Shown: positions 8,801 to 16,862, counted from the stretch's first letter. The stretch is DNA of 64,000 bases from an uncultured Flavobacteriales bacterium (GCA_946482515.1 CAMLRS010000002.1:124001-188000); one strand, 5' to 3'. Numbers and translations: made by a program. The notes: generated by a model from the letters alone, not told the origin.

Positions 8801-9445
8801 TTACCTGATGTTGTTCTGAATGACCATGAAAAAAGGAGCCTCCTTTTTGGTAATTCTGCCTTGTTGGTCGGTAGTGTATTTGGAGATTTTGACTTTGTTG
8901 CTGACATTCCCACCCACCGCTTTTACAAACCCGCTTCCGACTTCTACGACAATCTCCCCATGTGAAGGGAAAAAGCCGGTACTGTCATAGCCTTTGCCGC
9001 TTTGTCGAGAATATACGATCAGATCGCCGACCTTTGGGGAGTACTCCGAAATCCTGAAACCTCGTAGCGGTGCAGTTTTATCGTCCCGATAGCGCTTTGC
9101 GTGCTGAAAGTATTCGCTGTGTGCTGTCGCATACGGAAACCGGTTTTCAGCGCCTGCTTTTTTGAATACGTAGGATATGAATGCGCTCGACCACGGATAG
9201 CTTGACTGTACATTCGAACTCTGCATCTGTGCCGCAGTGAAATGAAGTCCTACGGCTTTCCAATAATCTATCAGGAAATGGCTTGCCTTCGATGACAGTT
9301 CGGAAAGGGATTCCCACTTTCTTGCTTCGCCCAGAGCAACCCGCACTAAAGTTCGTTTGAACGAATAAAACCGGAAGTAAAAAAACAGACCAATACCCGT
9401 CAAAATAGCAATACTGGAAATCAGTATTATGTGGCTTTTTTTCAT
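8801..9445 (-). CDS. Membrane-anchored DUF2272 cell-wall hydrolase
   Basis: This 214-residue protein has an N-terminal signal anchor (residues 6-25) and a DUF2272 domain (about 35-205), an NlpC/P60-CHAP-like amidase fold. Family motifs seen are YPWSSAFISYVFKKAG, a following ATAHSEYFQHA, PKVGDLIVYSR, and HGEIVV with the likely catalytic His. The usual NlpC cysteine is replaced by Ser, as is normal for DUF2272 (WSAAFIS). It probably trims peptidoglycan from the membrane face during entry or exit. A 228-base gap before it contains an inverted repeat aaggcgggg/ccccgcctt. Confidence 0.72.
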   Translation of the reverse strand: MKKSHIILISSIAILTGIGLFFYFRFYSFKRTLVRVALGEARKWESLSELSSKASHFLIDYWKAVGLHFTAAQMQSSNVQSSYPWSSAFISYVFKKAGAENRFPYATAHSEYFQHAKRYRDDKTAPLRGFRISEYSPKVGDLIVYSRQSGKGYDSTGFFPSHGEIVVEVGSGFVKAVGGNVSNKVKISKYTTDQQGRITKKEAPFFMVIQNNIR

Positions 9446-9673
9446 TGGTGGTTTTGCTACATTAGCAGAAGAATTTAAGAATAAGGCGGGGTGCTTGAAC
9501 GCTGACCAAAGGTTATCTTCAATCCAACTTTTACAACGTTCTGCCCCCGCCTTTACCTTAGTTACACCAACCTAACCAACACTAAGGTTCCTTATAAAAT
9601 AATCATTCTGCGGTAAAATACCCTGTTTGACCTTCCTTTTTGGGGCTTTCGATCTCTTAACCGGCCTTTTTAA

Positions 9674-9955
9674 CTATTCTGCCTGTTCATCGATCAGCCT
9701 GTCGATTTTCCTTTCGATCCGCTCCAAACTTTCTTTTATCTGCCTGATCTCGGTCTGTTTTACAGCCGCGTCAAGCTCGATCTGCTGCACTCGTCGCTGC
9801 GTTTCGGTAATCTCAGCGTCCTGCGTGGCGTTAGTCTGCTGAAGCTGACCGGTTGCCGCGCTGGTCTGGAAGTAGAACGGAACGATCGAGAAGACCGCTG
9901 CTATCAGGATCATAACGACGCCTTGCCGTATGCGATCCACCATTTTTTGATCCAT
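9674..9955 (-). CDS. Small membrane protein with coiled coil
   Basis: One transmembrane helix (VVMILIAAVFSIVPFYF) is followed by a long amphipathic coiled coil rich in Gln, Glu and Arg. I chose the ATG at 9955, 4 bases after the upstream stop codon, giving 93 residues; a start at 9994 would overlap the upstream gene. The architecture, one span plus a helical stalk, recurs along this operon. The family is not recognised. It is a likely virion membrane component. Confidence 0.65.
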   Translation of the reverse strand: MDQKMVDRIRQGVVMILIAAVFSIVPFYFQTSAATGQLQQTNATQDAEITETQRRVQQIELDAAVKQTEIRQIKESLERIERKIDRLIDEQAE

Positions 9956-9959
9956 TGCA

Positions 9960-10424
9960 TTAGGTGTTACCGTTTGTCCCCTGTTTTGGTTCACCGATTA
10001 GCGCAGAATCCATTTTTTTATCGTTCAGATAAATGCTGATTGCTGGCATAGTGTCGCCTTGTACCTTCTCTAAATACAGCAAAACGAAAAGCTGTTTTGA
10101 ATCGTTGGACTCATAACCCTTCATAGCCTGCCGAAACATATCCGAAATTATGTCCCGCACCTGTGGAAGCATCATTTTTCTGAACATGGCCGGTATATCT
10201 GCCGCACCAATGCTGATGATCTCCTGTAAAGTATGGCGCGCTAGAAAACGGAATGCGCCGCCTGTCTTGTCAAACAGGCCGAAAACGGGTAGCGCTCCTG
10301 TGTTTTCCATGTCGATGCGTATGGACAAGTTCAAGTGATCGACGTTGTATTTATCGGCGAAGTTTTCGACGATATTCCGGCAGATTTCGATCATTGCTGC
10401 CTGTGCTTGCTGTTGTTGATTCAT
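9960..10424 (-). CDS. Hypothetical soluble protein, paralogue of next gene
   Basis: This 154-residue protein has no membrane segment. It starts with a Gln-rich helix and has a central helical region. A strand pair (SKQLFVLLYLEKVQG, PAISIYLNDKK) resembles ISLLFYNSESKG and CIGVLQDEKP of the upstream neighbour. The two are probably diverged duplicates. It lies in the virion operon between membrane proteins; function unknown. Confidence 0.65.
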   Translation of the reverse strand: MNQQQQAQAAMIEICRNIVENFADKYNVDHLNLSIRIDMENTGALPVFGLFDKTGGAFRFLARHTLQEIISIGAADIPAMFRKMMLPQVRDIISDMFRQAMKGYESNDSKQLFVLLYLEKVQGDTMPAISIYLNDKKMDSALIGEPKQGTNGNT

Positions 10425-10432
10425 GGCATTTT

Positions 10433-10867
10433 TTAATTAAGTTGTTCGCTTTCTAATTCAATTGCCTGTACGATCCGGGCGACCGTCATGCACTTGTAAG
10501 GTTTTTCGTCCTGCAACACCCCAATGCACGGGCATCCTTTAGATTCGGAGTTATAGAACAAAAGCGAGATCCGCGCGGGATTATCTTGCTTAGTTTCCAT
10601 CATAAAGGCATTGTGAATGATTCTAAACAGGTGTTCAATGTGGCCGGCCGTAAACCGTAAACTGACCATCCGTAGCCCTAACAGATTCGTTATTGCGATC
10701 TCCTGTTCGGGAACATTTCGACGGCACAGCTGCAGAAGCATTTTACCTTTTTCAAAAATGCGGACTGCAAGCGTCATTTTCGCCGAAGGGAAACCTTTCG
10801 AAAAGCAGGCTGTTGCCAGTGCTTCGGAGAATGCCGAATCGATCATTTCTTTTCTTAATCCTTTCAT
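10433..10867 (-). CDS. Hypothetical soluble protein, paralogue of previous gene
   Basis: This 144-residue mixed alpha/beta protein has no signal or membrane helix. It shares layout with the adjacent 154-residue protein: an amphipathic N-terminal helix, MTLAVRIFEKG-type strands, a long middle helix, then a hydrophobic strand pair near the end. Four cysteines are scattered without a metal-site pattern. It is encoded 8 bases upstream of its relative. No known family is recognised; a minor virion or assembly factor is possible. Confidence 0.62.
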   Translation of the reverse strand: MKGLRKEMIDSAFSEALATACFSKGFPSAKMTLAVRIFEKGKMLLQLCRRNVPEQEIAITNLLGLRMVSLRFTAGHIEHLFRIIHNAFMMETKQDNPARISLLFYNSESKGCPCIGVLQDEKPYKCMTVARIVQAIELESEQLN

Positions 10868-10878
10868 TGTTTTAGGTG

Positions 10879-11367
10879 TTAGGGAAGGAATTCTTCCAGC
10901 TTCATTGTAAAGCGGACAGGGAAACCGGTAACTTTCAATATACCGAGCTTCACGGCCATTCTACCTTTGACAAGAACCGGGAGATCACCAACCGATGTTG
11001 TTGAACTTTGGGATTGCAACGGCAACAGCTTCTGCTGAACATCCGCCCATTTCAACCGCACGTCCAGCGGAATTACGGATGAATTGGAGGCGTAGAGCTT
11101 GTAGCGCTTCGTTGCCGTTACGTCTGATACTTTGGAGCCACCGACAAAGATTTCGTATTTCTGATCCCAAACCTCCAAATTGGAACTGGACGGGTTTGTT
11201 ATCAGGTACATGACACGGAAGGTCACGCCTTCACTGTCGAAAACCTGTACATTGTAGCTCAACACTTCATAGGTCATCATGTTGGAAATCGAAACGGCGG
11301 TATATGCAAGCGCCGAAAGCATCCCAAGCACGGTGAACACTGCTATTGAAATCCAAACCCGTTTCAT
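10879..11367 (-). CDS. LEA14-like (LEA_2) membrane-anchored protein
   Basis: An N-terminal anchor (about residues 6-28) precedes a single LEA_2/WHy-type beta-sandwich. Recognisable elements are FRVMYLITNPSSSNLEVWDQ, where NPSS follows the core strand as in LEA14, then YEIFVGGSKV and a C-terminal VKGRMAVKLGILKVTGFPV strand. In cellular proteins this fold binds hydrophobic partners and protects against desiccation. Here, in a virion operon, it may be a structural protein on the membrane. Confidence 0.7.
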   Translation of the reverse strand: MKRVWISIAVFTVLGMLSALAYTAVSISNMMTYEVLSYNVQVFDSEGVTFRVMYLITNPSSSNLEVWDQKYEIFVGGSKVSDVTATKRYKLYASNSSVIPLDVRLKWADVQQKLLPLQSQSSTTSVGDLPVLVKGRMAVKLGILKVTGFPVRFTMKLEEFLP

Positions 11368-11368
11368 A

Positions 11369-11974
11369 TCAAACCCCGATAAAAATCAGCCCTACACCAA
11401 CGAGCATAACCGCAGCACAGATGATTGTTCTAAACGAAGAACCTTCCGGGCTGTACTGGATGCGGTTCAGCCGGTTCAGCCAGCCTTTGATGTACTGTTT
11501 TTGGGTCGATGCTCTGTATTTGTTCGCCCGCGCCTCTTTGATCGCGTAGAATAGCTTACGTTGATCGAGGCCATTAAGTGTTTCGATGCCTTTGACAGAG
11601 AACGCTTCGTAATAGCTGACGTTCCTGCGGAATTTTGACAACACTTTTTCGACCAGGAACCGCATTCCGTTCGTGCCGTGATTGACTGCACCGTCATAAA
11701 TGAGCGTTGCAACGGATTGGTTTTTCAGCTTGTCGAGGTTGTTGCGCAGCCAATAGTTTGTTTTTAGAATGTGTTCGGCTGTTTGGCGGGTCAGATTTTT
11801 CATTTCTGAGACCGTCGGGACACGTCCCAAGAATCCGGCGAGTGTCGGGGCGGAAATGCCCCAATTCGTGCCGATCAAATTACCCATGTAGTAATTGCCT
11901 TCGTCACGCGGATCATCCTGATAACCGCCTTCGTTGATACCAACGATTTTCTGGGATTTTTCAAAATTTGCCAT
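11369..11974 (-). CDS. GH108-family muramidase with C-terminal anchor
   Basis: This predicted N-acetylmuramidase cuts the glycan strands of peptidoglycan. The GH108 signature is at the start: NEGGY with catalytic E15, followed by DPRDEGNYYMGNLIGTNWGIS. The second, PG_binding_3-like part includes LIYDGAVNHG. At 201 residues it is normal for phage endolysins, but it ends in a transmembrane helix (CAAVMLVGVGLIFIGV). It is therefore tethered rather than freely soluble. Such tethering fits a virion-borne entry enzyme as well as a lysis enzyme. Confidence 0.85.
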   Translation of the reverse strand: MANFEKSQKIVGINEGGYQDDPRDEGNYYMGNLIGTNWGISAPTLAGFLGRVPTVSEMKNLTRQTAEHILKTNYWLRNNLDKLKNQSVATLIYDGAVNHGTNGMRFLVEKVLSKFRRNVSYYEAFSVKGIETLNGLDQRKLFYAIKEARANKYRASTQKQYIKGWLNRLNRIQYSPEGSSFRTIICAAVMLVGVGLIFIGV

Positions 11975-11992
11975 TGTACTATGATTTAGATG

Positions 11993-12433
11993 TTAATTGC
12001 GAATAACTGCGGCATAGTAGAGATCGTCGAGGTCTTTTACCGCGCCAATGCGTATACATTCAGCCAATGCCTCTTTGAAACCTTCGCCGATCTTGCCATC
12101 GATCCCGCCGGTTTCGGCGATACTGCTCTGAATGAACTGGTTTTGCTTCATGTACCCGATAAAGGCCATAAGCGTCTGCATTTTCTCGATTTCTGTTTTG
12201 GTGAAAGTGCGTCCGTTCAGGGTATTGGTGGATGAGCCGCCCGAAGAAGAGCCGCCGGATGTACCGGTCGAGGTCGGTTTAGGCGGGCTTGCGTCGCTGT
12301 TCTCTTCTGCTTTTTCGGCGTCGCGTTTGTACTTGTTGTTTTGCACAATCAGCACGATGACTGTCGCCAATATTGCGGCAATGCCGACAAACAAAGCGAT
12401 CCTTTTTAACAGCAGTTTGTTTTCCGGTGTCAT
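11993..12433 (-). CDS. Single-span membrane protein with Ser/Gly linker
   Basis: This 146-residue protein starts at the ATG at 12433, which overlaps the upstream stop codon (ATGA). A membrane helix (IALFVGIAAILATVIVLIV) is followed by a charged segment, a Ser/Gly/Thr linker and a C-terminal helical domain (about 85-146). The domain resembles others in this operon and may be a spike or membrane-to-capsid connector. No family is recognised. Confidence 0.68.
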   Translation of the reverse strand: MTPENKLLLKRIALFVGIAAILATVIVLIVQNNKYKRDAEKAEENSDASPPKPTSTGTSGGSSSGGSSTNTLNGRTFTKTEIEKMQTLMAFIGYMKQNQFIQSSIAETGGIDGKIGEGFKEALAECIRIGAVKDLDDLYYAAVIRN

Positions 12434-13005
12434 TTGTCGTAGGGTATAAAAGTGACTGTATCTCCTCTTACATATCCGATCTCGGTTCCCCAAAAGCCCA
12501 CGGGCTTAGTGAGCTTTACTTTGAACCATCGGTAGGAATAGTTGTTGTAAACTCCTGCCGTTTCTTCGATAACCCTGCCGATTGGAGTTCCGGAGTTAAT
12601 GGTTGTAATAAGATTGTCTACACCATCGAAGAACCAGCCCGTGTCGTTGTTCACCTCTGCCGAACTGCGGACGTTCGCATATCCCCAGCCTCCCGCGCTT
12701 TGGCGTTTAGGATACAGCAGTACGTTTTTGAGGTCGGAAATTTCGTTTTTCAGCTCGCCTTCTTCGTTATATACTGGTGCTATTCTTCCGACCGGGTAAG
12801 TGTTACTGCCGGTCGGTGCGGGCTTGGCGGCGGGTTCGGTGACTTTAGGATTACTGCCGGCTGGGTTGTTGTGTCCCTCGTCGCCTTTTTCATTGGCCTT
12901 TTCTTCATCTCCCGGACGGGTGATAAGGTAAATACCAATGCCAACCGCTGCCAAAAGGACTACCCCGCCGACGATCCACAGAATATGCTTTTTCTCTAAT
13001 TGCAT
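12430..13005 (-). CDS. Membrane-anchored SH3-like protein
   Basis: This 191-residue protein starts at the ATG at 13005. It has an N-terminal transmembrane helix (ILWIVGGVVLLAAVGIGIYL) and a Pro/Asn/Glu-rich linker (about 28-65). The C-terminal domain (about 90-191) looks like bacterial SH3: YANVRSSAEVNN, then a loop and GRVIEETAG, YRWFKVKL and EIGYVRGDTV strands. Bacterial SH3 domains often bind cell-wall peptides, so it could hold the virion or lysis complex on peptidoglycan. It is coupled to the next gene through ATGA. Confidence 0.68.
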   Translation of the reverse strand: MQLEKKHILWIVGGVVLLAAVGIGIYLITRPGDEEKANEKGDEGHNNPAGSNPKVTEPAAKPAPTGSNTYPVGRIAPVYNEEGELKNEISDLKNVLLYPKRQSAGGWGYANVRSSAEVNNDTGWFFDGVDNLITTINSGTPIGRVIEETAGVYNNYSYRWFKVKLTKPVGFWGTEIGYVRGDTVTFIPYDK

Positions 13006-13009
13006 GACC

Positions 13010-13468
13010 TTATTTTTTGGGTAGTTTGCCGATCTTTTCGACAAGCAGATTCAACTGCATCTTGTCTTTGATCGCTGATTTAAGCACCTCGGCTAAATCC
13101 TTGTCGTAGGATTCTTGAAACTCATGAGAGATTTTGGAAACGTCGTCAAAGTGGCCAAGACCTGAAAAAGCGCTGACAATCGTTGCCTGATCGCTCGCCA
13201 TCCATGAACTATAGTTTTCCCAGACCTGTTTTGCACGTTCACGGGCTTCCATCAATGTAATCGTAGCCTTTCCGCTCTTTTGGTAGCGGTTCGGATCGAA
13301 TGCGCCGGACACAAGCAATTTTTCAACTCCGCCCACCGCCTTTTCAGGGTTTTTCAGTGCCTCGTCAAGCCGTTCACGTATATTCTTACGCACGATCGAC
13401 AGGTAAATGAAATACCCGGCGATCCCTGCGCCGAGTGCGATCCCCGCGTATAGGATTATCCGGTTCAT
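13010..13468 (-). CDS. Membrane protein with annexin-repeat-like domain
   Basis: This 152-residue protein has an N-terminal transmembrane helix (about 4-24) and a helical domain. Residues about 90-130 read TIVSAFSGLGHFDDVSKI, then SYDKDLAEVLKSAI. This spacing is like an annexin repeat (short helix, D-D-x-x-x-I, then Y-x-x-D-L-x-x-x-L). The similarity is by eye only. If real, it suggests membrane-surface or calcium binding. Its start overlaps the upstream stop codon (ATGA). Confidence 0.66.
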   Translation of the reverse strand: MNRIILYAGIALGAGIAGYFIYLSIVRKNIRERLDEALKNPEKAVGGVEKLLVSGAFDPNRYQKSGKATITLMEARERAKQVWENYSSWMASDQATIVSAFSGLGHFDDVSKISHEFQESYDKDLAEVLKSAIKDKMQLNLLVEKIGKLPKK

Positions 13469-13926
13469 GGCAACAGTTTTATCTTGTTTATTCCCCGTGG
13501 ATTTACCGGCTCGGGCATTTGGTAGAAGCCTTGCGGGTAAACCGGGGTTTGTTTTGGTGCAGTGATCCGGTTCGTTCCCTTCACTACGATGTACACCACA
13601 AGCCCGATCACCAGCCCCGCAATGGTCAGAATAATGATCCCGACTACCTTGCCTGCATCCGCGATCCAGTCCCGGATGCTAAAGGCCGTGTCCACTACAT
13701 CGCCTTTCCATGTGGTCGTTAGGTCAACGTCCTGCCCGTCCATGTATTCACGCAGGCTGTGAGTATCGGCCGGGGAACCAGCGCCCGCGCGCTGGTTCCA
13801 GAATTTCAGGAAGTAGGCGTTTGCAGCATCTTTGCCGAGCCACGATTTCAGGGCTTTGTGGAACACGATCCAGCTTTCGGCCGGGTCGCCTGAAACGGGA
13901 ATAACGGTGCTAGGATCGGTGCGCAT
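13465..13926 (-). CDS. Single-span membrane protein
   Basis: This 153-residue protein has a soluble N-terminal helical part (about 15-95) containing WLGKDAANAYFLKFWNQR. One transmembrane helix (about 97-120) follows, then a short Pro-rich tail. The orientation is opposite to most neighbours, with the anchor in the C-terminal third. No known family. It overlaps the upstream protease gene by 17 bases, typical of the tight packing here. Confidence 0.66.
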   Translation of the reverse strand: MRTDPSTVIPVSGDPAESWIVFHKALKSWLGKDAANAYFLKFWNQRAGAGSPADTHSLREYMDGQDVDLTTTWKGDVVDTAFSIRDWIADAGKVVGIIILTIAGLVIGLVVYIVVKGTNRITAPKQTPVYPQGFYQMPEPVNPRGINKIKLLP

Positions 13927-14710
13927 AATTTCCAGTATTACAGCGTTTATTTTCGTTCCTCTTGAACAGCGAAATGAATTCGCTGACCGCCTTCATTCGT
14001 TTGCGGTTTAACTCGGTGTCTTTGTTGGCAAAGACCGCCCGAAAGCAGTTTTCTACTTCCGTGGGATCAAACCCGAGGTTTAGCGCAATGTGACAGGCGA
14101 TAAGATCGGCGGTGAGCTCGTTGGCGATCTCTTTGCCGTACTCAGGATTTTTGTACTTATGGGCGTACTCGTGCAGGAACATGACCATTAGCATCGGAAC
14201 CGTAAAATCTTGTATTGCCTTTTTTGACACCTCGATCAAACCCGAATCGCGTTCGATCCTGGCAGGCGTGGTTAGCTCGATCCCGTGTTCTTTGATCGTG
14301 TCCAGATATAGCACCGAATAACCGCCGCTTTGGTACAACGTTCCTTTTTCACCGGCTTCGAGCCGGGACAGTTCCACGGCAAACCACTTGATGAAGCTGA
14401 TGAATTTCCGGTCGCCTTCGGTGAGTTCGAGCGGGCATTGCGTGTCGGGCATAACCTGAATCTTTTCGATAGCGAATTGATCGGCCTTTTCCGGCTGGCT
14501 CTCGTTCACGATCCGCGTAGTGAGCTCGTCGGGAACAATCGGCAACTTTACAAGTACATTGGCGCTATGACCAAGATTTAACCGCCGTTGCGCATAGATG
14601 CGCCCACTGTACGGATCGAAGACCGTAAGCCTTACTTTGACAGGGCGCGGAGCGCACACCGAAAGCAGCATATTAAACGGCTTGCGGTGAGGAAACAGGT
14701 CGAACATCAT
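13910..14710 (-). CDS. Predicted zinc metalloprotease
   Basis: This 266-residue protein starts at the ATG at 14710, overlapping the upstream stop (ATGA). It carries a zincin site: FLHEYAHKYKN (HExxH), followed about 20 residues later by ANELTADLIACH, whose Glu can be the third ligand. The N-terminal 100 residues are beta-rich (VKVRLTVFDPYSGRIYAQRR) and may be a structural domain. No signal peptide is seen. In a virion operon it could be a maturation protease or a murein peptidase; the substrate is unknown. Confidence 0.72.
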   Translation of the reverse strand: MMFDLFPHRKPFNMLLSVCAPRPVKVRLTVFDPYSGRIYAQRRLNLGHSANVLVKLPIVPDELTTRIVNESQPEKADQFAIEKIQVMPDTQCPLELTEGDRKFISFIKWFAVELSRLEAGEKGTLYQSGGYSVLYLDTIKEHGIELTTPARIERDSGLIEVSKKAIQDFTVPMLMVMFLHEYAHKYKNPEYGKEIANELTADLIACHIALNLGFDPTEVENCFRAVFANKDTELNRKRMKAVSEFISLFKRNENKRCNTGNYAHRS

Positions 14711-15078
14711 ACCTTCAGTTTTTTTCCAATGAGTATCCCGATGCCTAGCGATATTGCAGCGCACAGCAGGAAAAGCCCGGCATTCTGCTTCACTATGTCG
14801 AGCCACGTCGGCGCAGTTATCGTCTCCGGTTGGGAAACCTCAACTGCGGGTGTGGTCTTTGGCACTGCTGCAAGAATTTCAGTAGCGAGCTGTGGGCTGC
14901 TCTGTGGCGTTTCTGTGGTAGCAGTTGGAGCCGCCACCGTCGATTTTAGAACGCCTTCGCTTGCTTGCGGCACGTTCTTATCCGCAGACGGGTAAACGAT
15001 TTTGATTTCCGGCGAATCAATGCGCGGATCTATGCTTGCCGTCTGCGCTGTGCGCACATCCTTTTTAATCCAGTTCAT
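14707..15078 (-). CDS. Tail-anchored membrane protein
   Basis: The 123-residue chain is mostly disordered (Thr, Pro, Ala, Glu rich, about 20-90). It has one C-terminal transmembrane helix (AGLFLLCAAISLGIGILIG) and a KKLKV tail. This fits a flexible stalk anchored in a membrane. No family recognised. It is coupled to the protease gene by ATGA. Confidence 0.65.
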   Translation of the reverse strand: MNWIKKDVRTAQTASIDPRIDSPEIKIVYPSADKNVPQASEGVLKSTVAAPTATTETPQSSPQLATEILAAVPKTTPAVEVSQPETITAPTWLDIVKQNAGLFLLCAAISLGIGILIGKKLKV

Positions 15079-15079
15079 G

Positions 15080-15253
15080 TTATTTCAATTTGCTGTTGAT
15101 GGCAATAGCCCCGAAAAGCAGCCCCAAAACAATTGGGAGCGTCCAGATCGTGCGACCGATCAAAAGACAGATCACGATACCCGCGAACGCCCCGATCAGG
15201 AACCCGTTGCGATAGGCTCTAGCCCCCTTGTGGAAGTCCTCTGAGTTGAGCAT
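15080..15253 (-). CDS. 57-residue two-span membrane protein
   Basis: An ATG at 15253 opens a 57-codon frame ending TAA at 15080, filling the only gap between two operon genes. The product has a short polar start (MLNSEDFHKGARAYRNG) and two hydrophobic stretches (FLIGAFAGIVICLLIG and WTLPIVLGLLFGAIAI). It ends in NSKLK. It overlaps the upstream gene by 35 bases and stops 1 base before the next start codon. Size, hydrophobicity and fit make it credible as a small virion membrane protein. Confidence 0.68.
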   Translation of the reverse strand: MLNSEDFHKGARAYRNGFLIGAFAGIVICLLIGRTIWTLPIVLGLLFGAIAINSKLK

Positions 15254-15596
15254 TTTTCTGGTGGCGTTTAACGATGATGATTACCAGTATCGTTACAAGA
15301 ATGACCGATGCCGTAATTCCAAGCGCAATCCACAGTGTGCGGTTCGGCGAGTCCGAGGATGCCGGAACCGGCGCGCTTGTGCTTTCGCGTGGCAAATAGA
15401 AGTCGTCCACCGATGGCAGGCCGATTTCCCTTTCATTCTTTTTCAGTGTCAGACCGTCAGGACCGGTAACGATGAACCAGCCCGCGTCGTTTAGTTCCTG
15501 TTCCAATGCGGCAGCCTCGTCATTGCGTCCCGCCACTTCCGCGATCAGGTAGGCTTGTAGCTTTTCCTGCGCTTTTCTTTCCGTCATAAAGTTCAT
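15219..15596 (-). CDS. Single-span membrane protein
   Basis: This 125-residue protein starts at the ATG at 15596, which overlaps the upstream stop (ATGA). It has a soluble Glu/Ala-rich helical domain (about 1-40), a segment GWFIVTGPDGLTLKK, and a Ser/Pro linker. One transmembrane helix (about 87-108) and a basic tail follow. It has the same stalk-plus-anchor plan as the neighbours. No known family. Confidence 0.65.
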   Translation of the reverse strand: MNFMTERKAQEKLQAYLIAEVAGRNDEAAALEQELNDAGWFIVTGPDGLTLKKNEREIGLPSVDDFYLPRESTSAPVPASSDSPNRTLWIALGITASVILVTILVIIIVKRHQKNAQLRGLPQGG

Positions 15597-16138
15597 ACGG
15601 CGTTCAGTTTGAGTGTGGTGTTCTTTTTGTTCTTGTAGGCAATAAGCGCCCATACGATCGCAGTGATCACAACCGCTGCGATTCCTATAGTCAGCCACAT
15701 CGTGCGTTGACGCTGGGCGTTTGCCATGTCTATCTGCTGTTGAAGCTGCTGGTTTTCCTTCTGCAATTGGGAATCAGCCGAAGCCTGTTCCGTTTTGCCC
15801 CGACCGATGCCCGAAAGCACCGAGCCGACCGCAGCCAGGGCGCCACCGACCAATTGCCAGCCCTGCCCGTCGGCCGACGAATAACCATCGGTTTCAAGGA
15901 TCATTTTTGCGATCGTGTCGCGGAGTTCGGAGTTAGTCGAAAGATTCTTTACGACTACAGCATAGAGCACAGGCGAAGGCAGAACAGCGCCAACCGATAC
16001 CCCTGTCTTATGTAGAACTTCAATAACCTGTTTCGGATATGCGTACACCACGTTTTGAAGCCGCTGGCGCACGAGCTCTTTGTTTTGCCGCGCGAGTTGT
16101 TTGCGCTCATTGTCCATTATTTTTTGTGCCAGTGTCAT
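15593..16138 (-). CDS. Membrane protein with glycine-rich segment and coiled coil
   Basis: This 181-residue protein starts at the ATG at 16138 (ATGA overlap). The N-terminal part is helical and basic. A hydrophobic Gly/Ala segment (LVGGALAAVGSVLSGIGRG, about 95-113) could insert in a membrane. A Gln-rich coiled coil (about 118-145) and a C-terminal transmembrane helix (about 148-168) follow. The Gly/Ala segment resembles fusion or pore-forming peptides, but this is only appearance. No family recognised. Confidence 0.65.
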   Translation of the reverse strand: MTLAQKIMDNERKQLARQNKELVRQRLQNVVYAYPKQVIEVLHKTGVSVGAVLPSPVLYAVVVKNLSTNSELRDTIAKMILETDGYSSADGQGWQLVGGALAAVGSVLSGIGRGKTEQASADSQLQKENQQLQQQIDMANAQRQRTMWLTIGIAAVVITAIVWALIAYKNKKNTTLKLNAV

Positions 16139-16800
16139 GCCAGTTGGGTTTTTGTGGCAAGTGCAGCCCTGCGTTTTCGGATCACGTAGATGATGATTGC
16201 CAGGGCGAGGATTGCCGCGCCTATGATCAAGCCCCATTTCAGGTTTTGATTCATCGGCTGTACGCCCTCAGCTGCTGCCTGTGCTTCTGTTTGTGCCCTT
16301 TGTAGTTCGACCTGCTGCAACTGCTGTTCGTGCTCGATTTTCTCGGTCTCCTTTTTCAGCTCCAGTACTCCGAGCTGCTGCGCCTGTGCTGCGGTAAGTC
16401 CTTTGGTTAGACCAGCGCTTTCACCCGTCACAAGCGCTTGCAACTGGCGGTCAACGGTTTCGATCTGCGCCGGAATCCGGCTCTTTTCGGTATTCAGTGC
16501 AGAAATCTGAGAATTGTAGTTTGCAATGGTGTTGGTAGCATCATAGACCACCTGTTCGATGTTCTTGCCGTTCTCCTTTTCCCAATCTTTGCGGCGGCGA
16601 TTGTTTAGACCGTTGAGCCACGTTATATCGCTTTGCATATTGGCGATGCTTGTTTGCAGGCGGGAGATCAAAACCGGGATTTCAACCAGCCGCGCTTCCA
16701 GCCGTTTCTTTTCGTCTTTCAGCGTTTGAATGGTTGTAGAACCGTCAGCGTTGAGCTTCGGTTTCTTTAGAAAGTTCCATCCTGTTATATTGCCTTTCAT
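16135..16800 (-). CDS. Long coiled-coil membrane protein
   Basis: This 221-residue protein is dominated by two coiled-coil stretches (about 22-70 and 85-125). A Gln/Glu-rich helix (about 145-180) and a C-terminal transmembrane helix (WGLIIGAAILALAIIIYVI) follow. A basic tail ends the protein. The layout suggests a trimeric or dimeric spike held in a membrane. It lies directly after the capsid candidate, separated by a hairpin that may lower its expression. No family recognised. Confidence 0.66.
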   Translation of the reverse strand: MKGNITGWNFLKKPKLNADGSTTIQTLKDEKKRLEARLVEIPVLISRLQTSIANMQSDITWLNGLNNRRRKDWEKENGKNIEQVVYDATNTIANYNSQISALNTEKSRIPAQIETVDRQLQALVTGESAGLTKGLTAAQAQQLGVLELKKETEKIEHEQQLQQVELQRAQTEAQAAAEGVQPMNQNLKWGLIIGAAILALAIIIYVIRKRRAALATKTQLA

Positions 16801-16832
16801 GGTTTTCAGTTCTAGTTACTTGTAGAACCTTG

Positions 16833-16862
16833 AAAATGGCTGCACCCGTAGGCACAGCCATT
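16833..16862 (-). terminator. Weak attenuating hairpin after capsid candidate
   Basis: aatggctg / cagccatt with a 12-base loop, followed on the minus strand by tttc. It lies between the capsid candidate and the rest of the virion operon and could partly stop transcription so that the upstream gene is made in excess. Confidence 0.35.
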
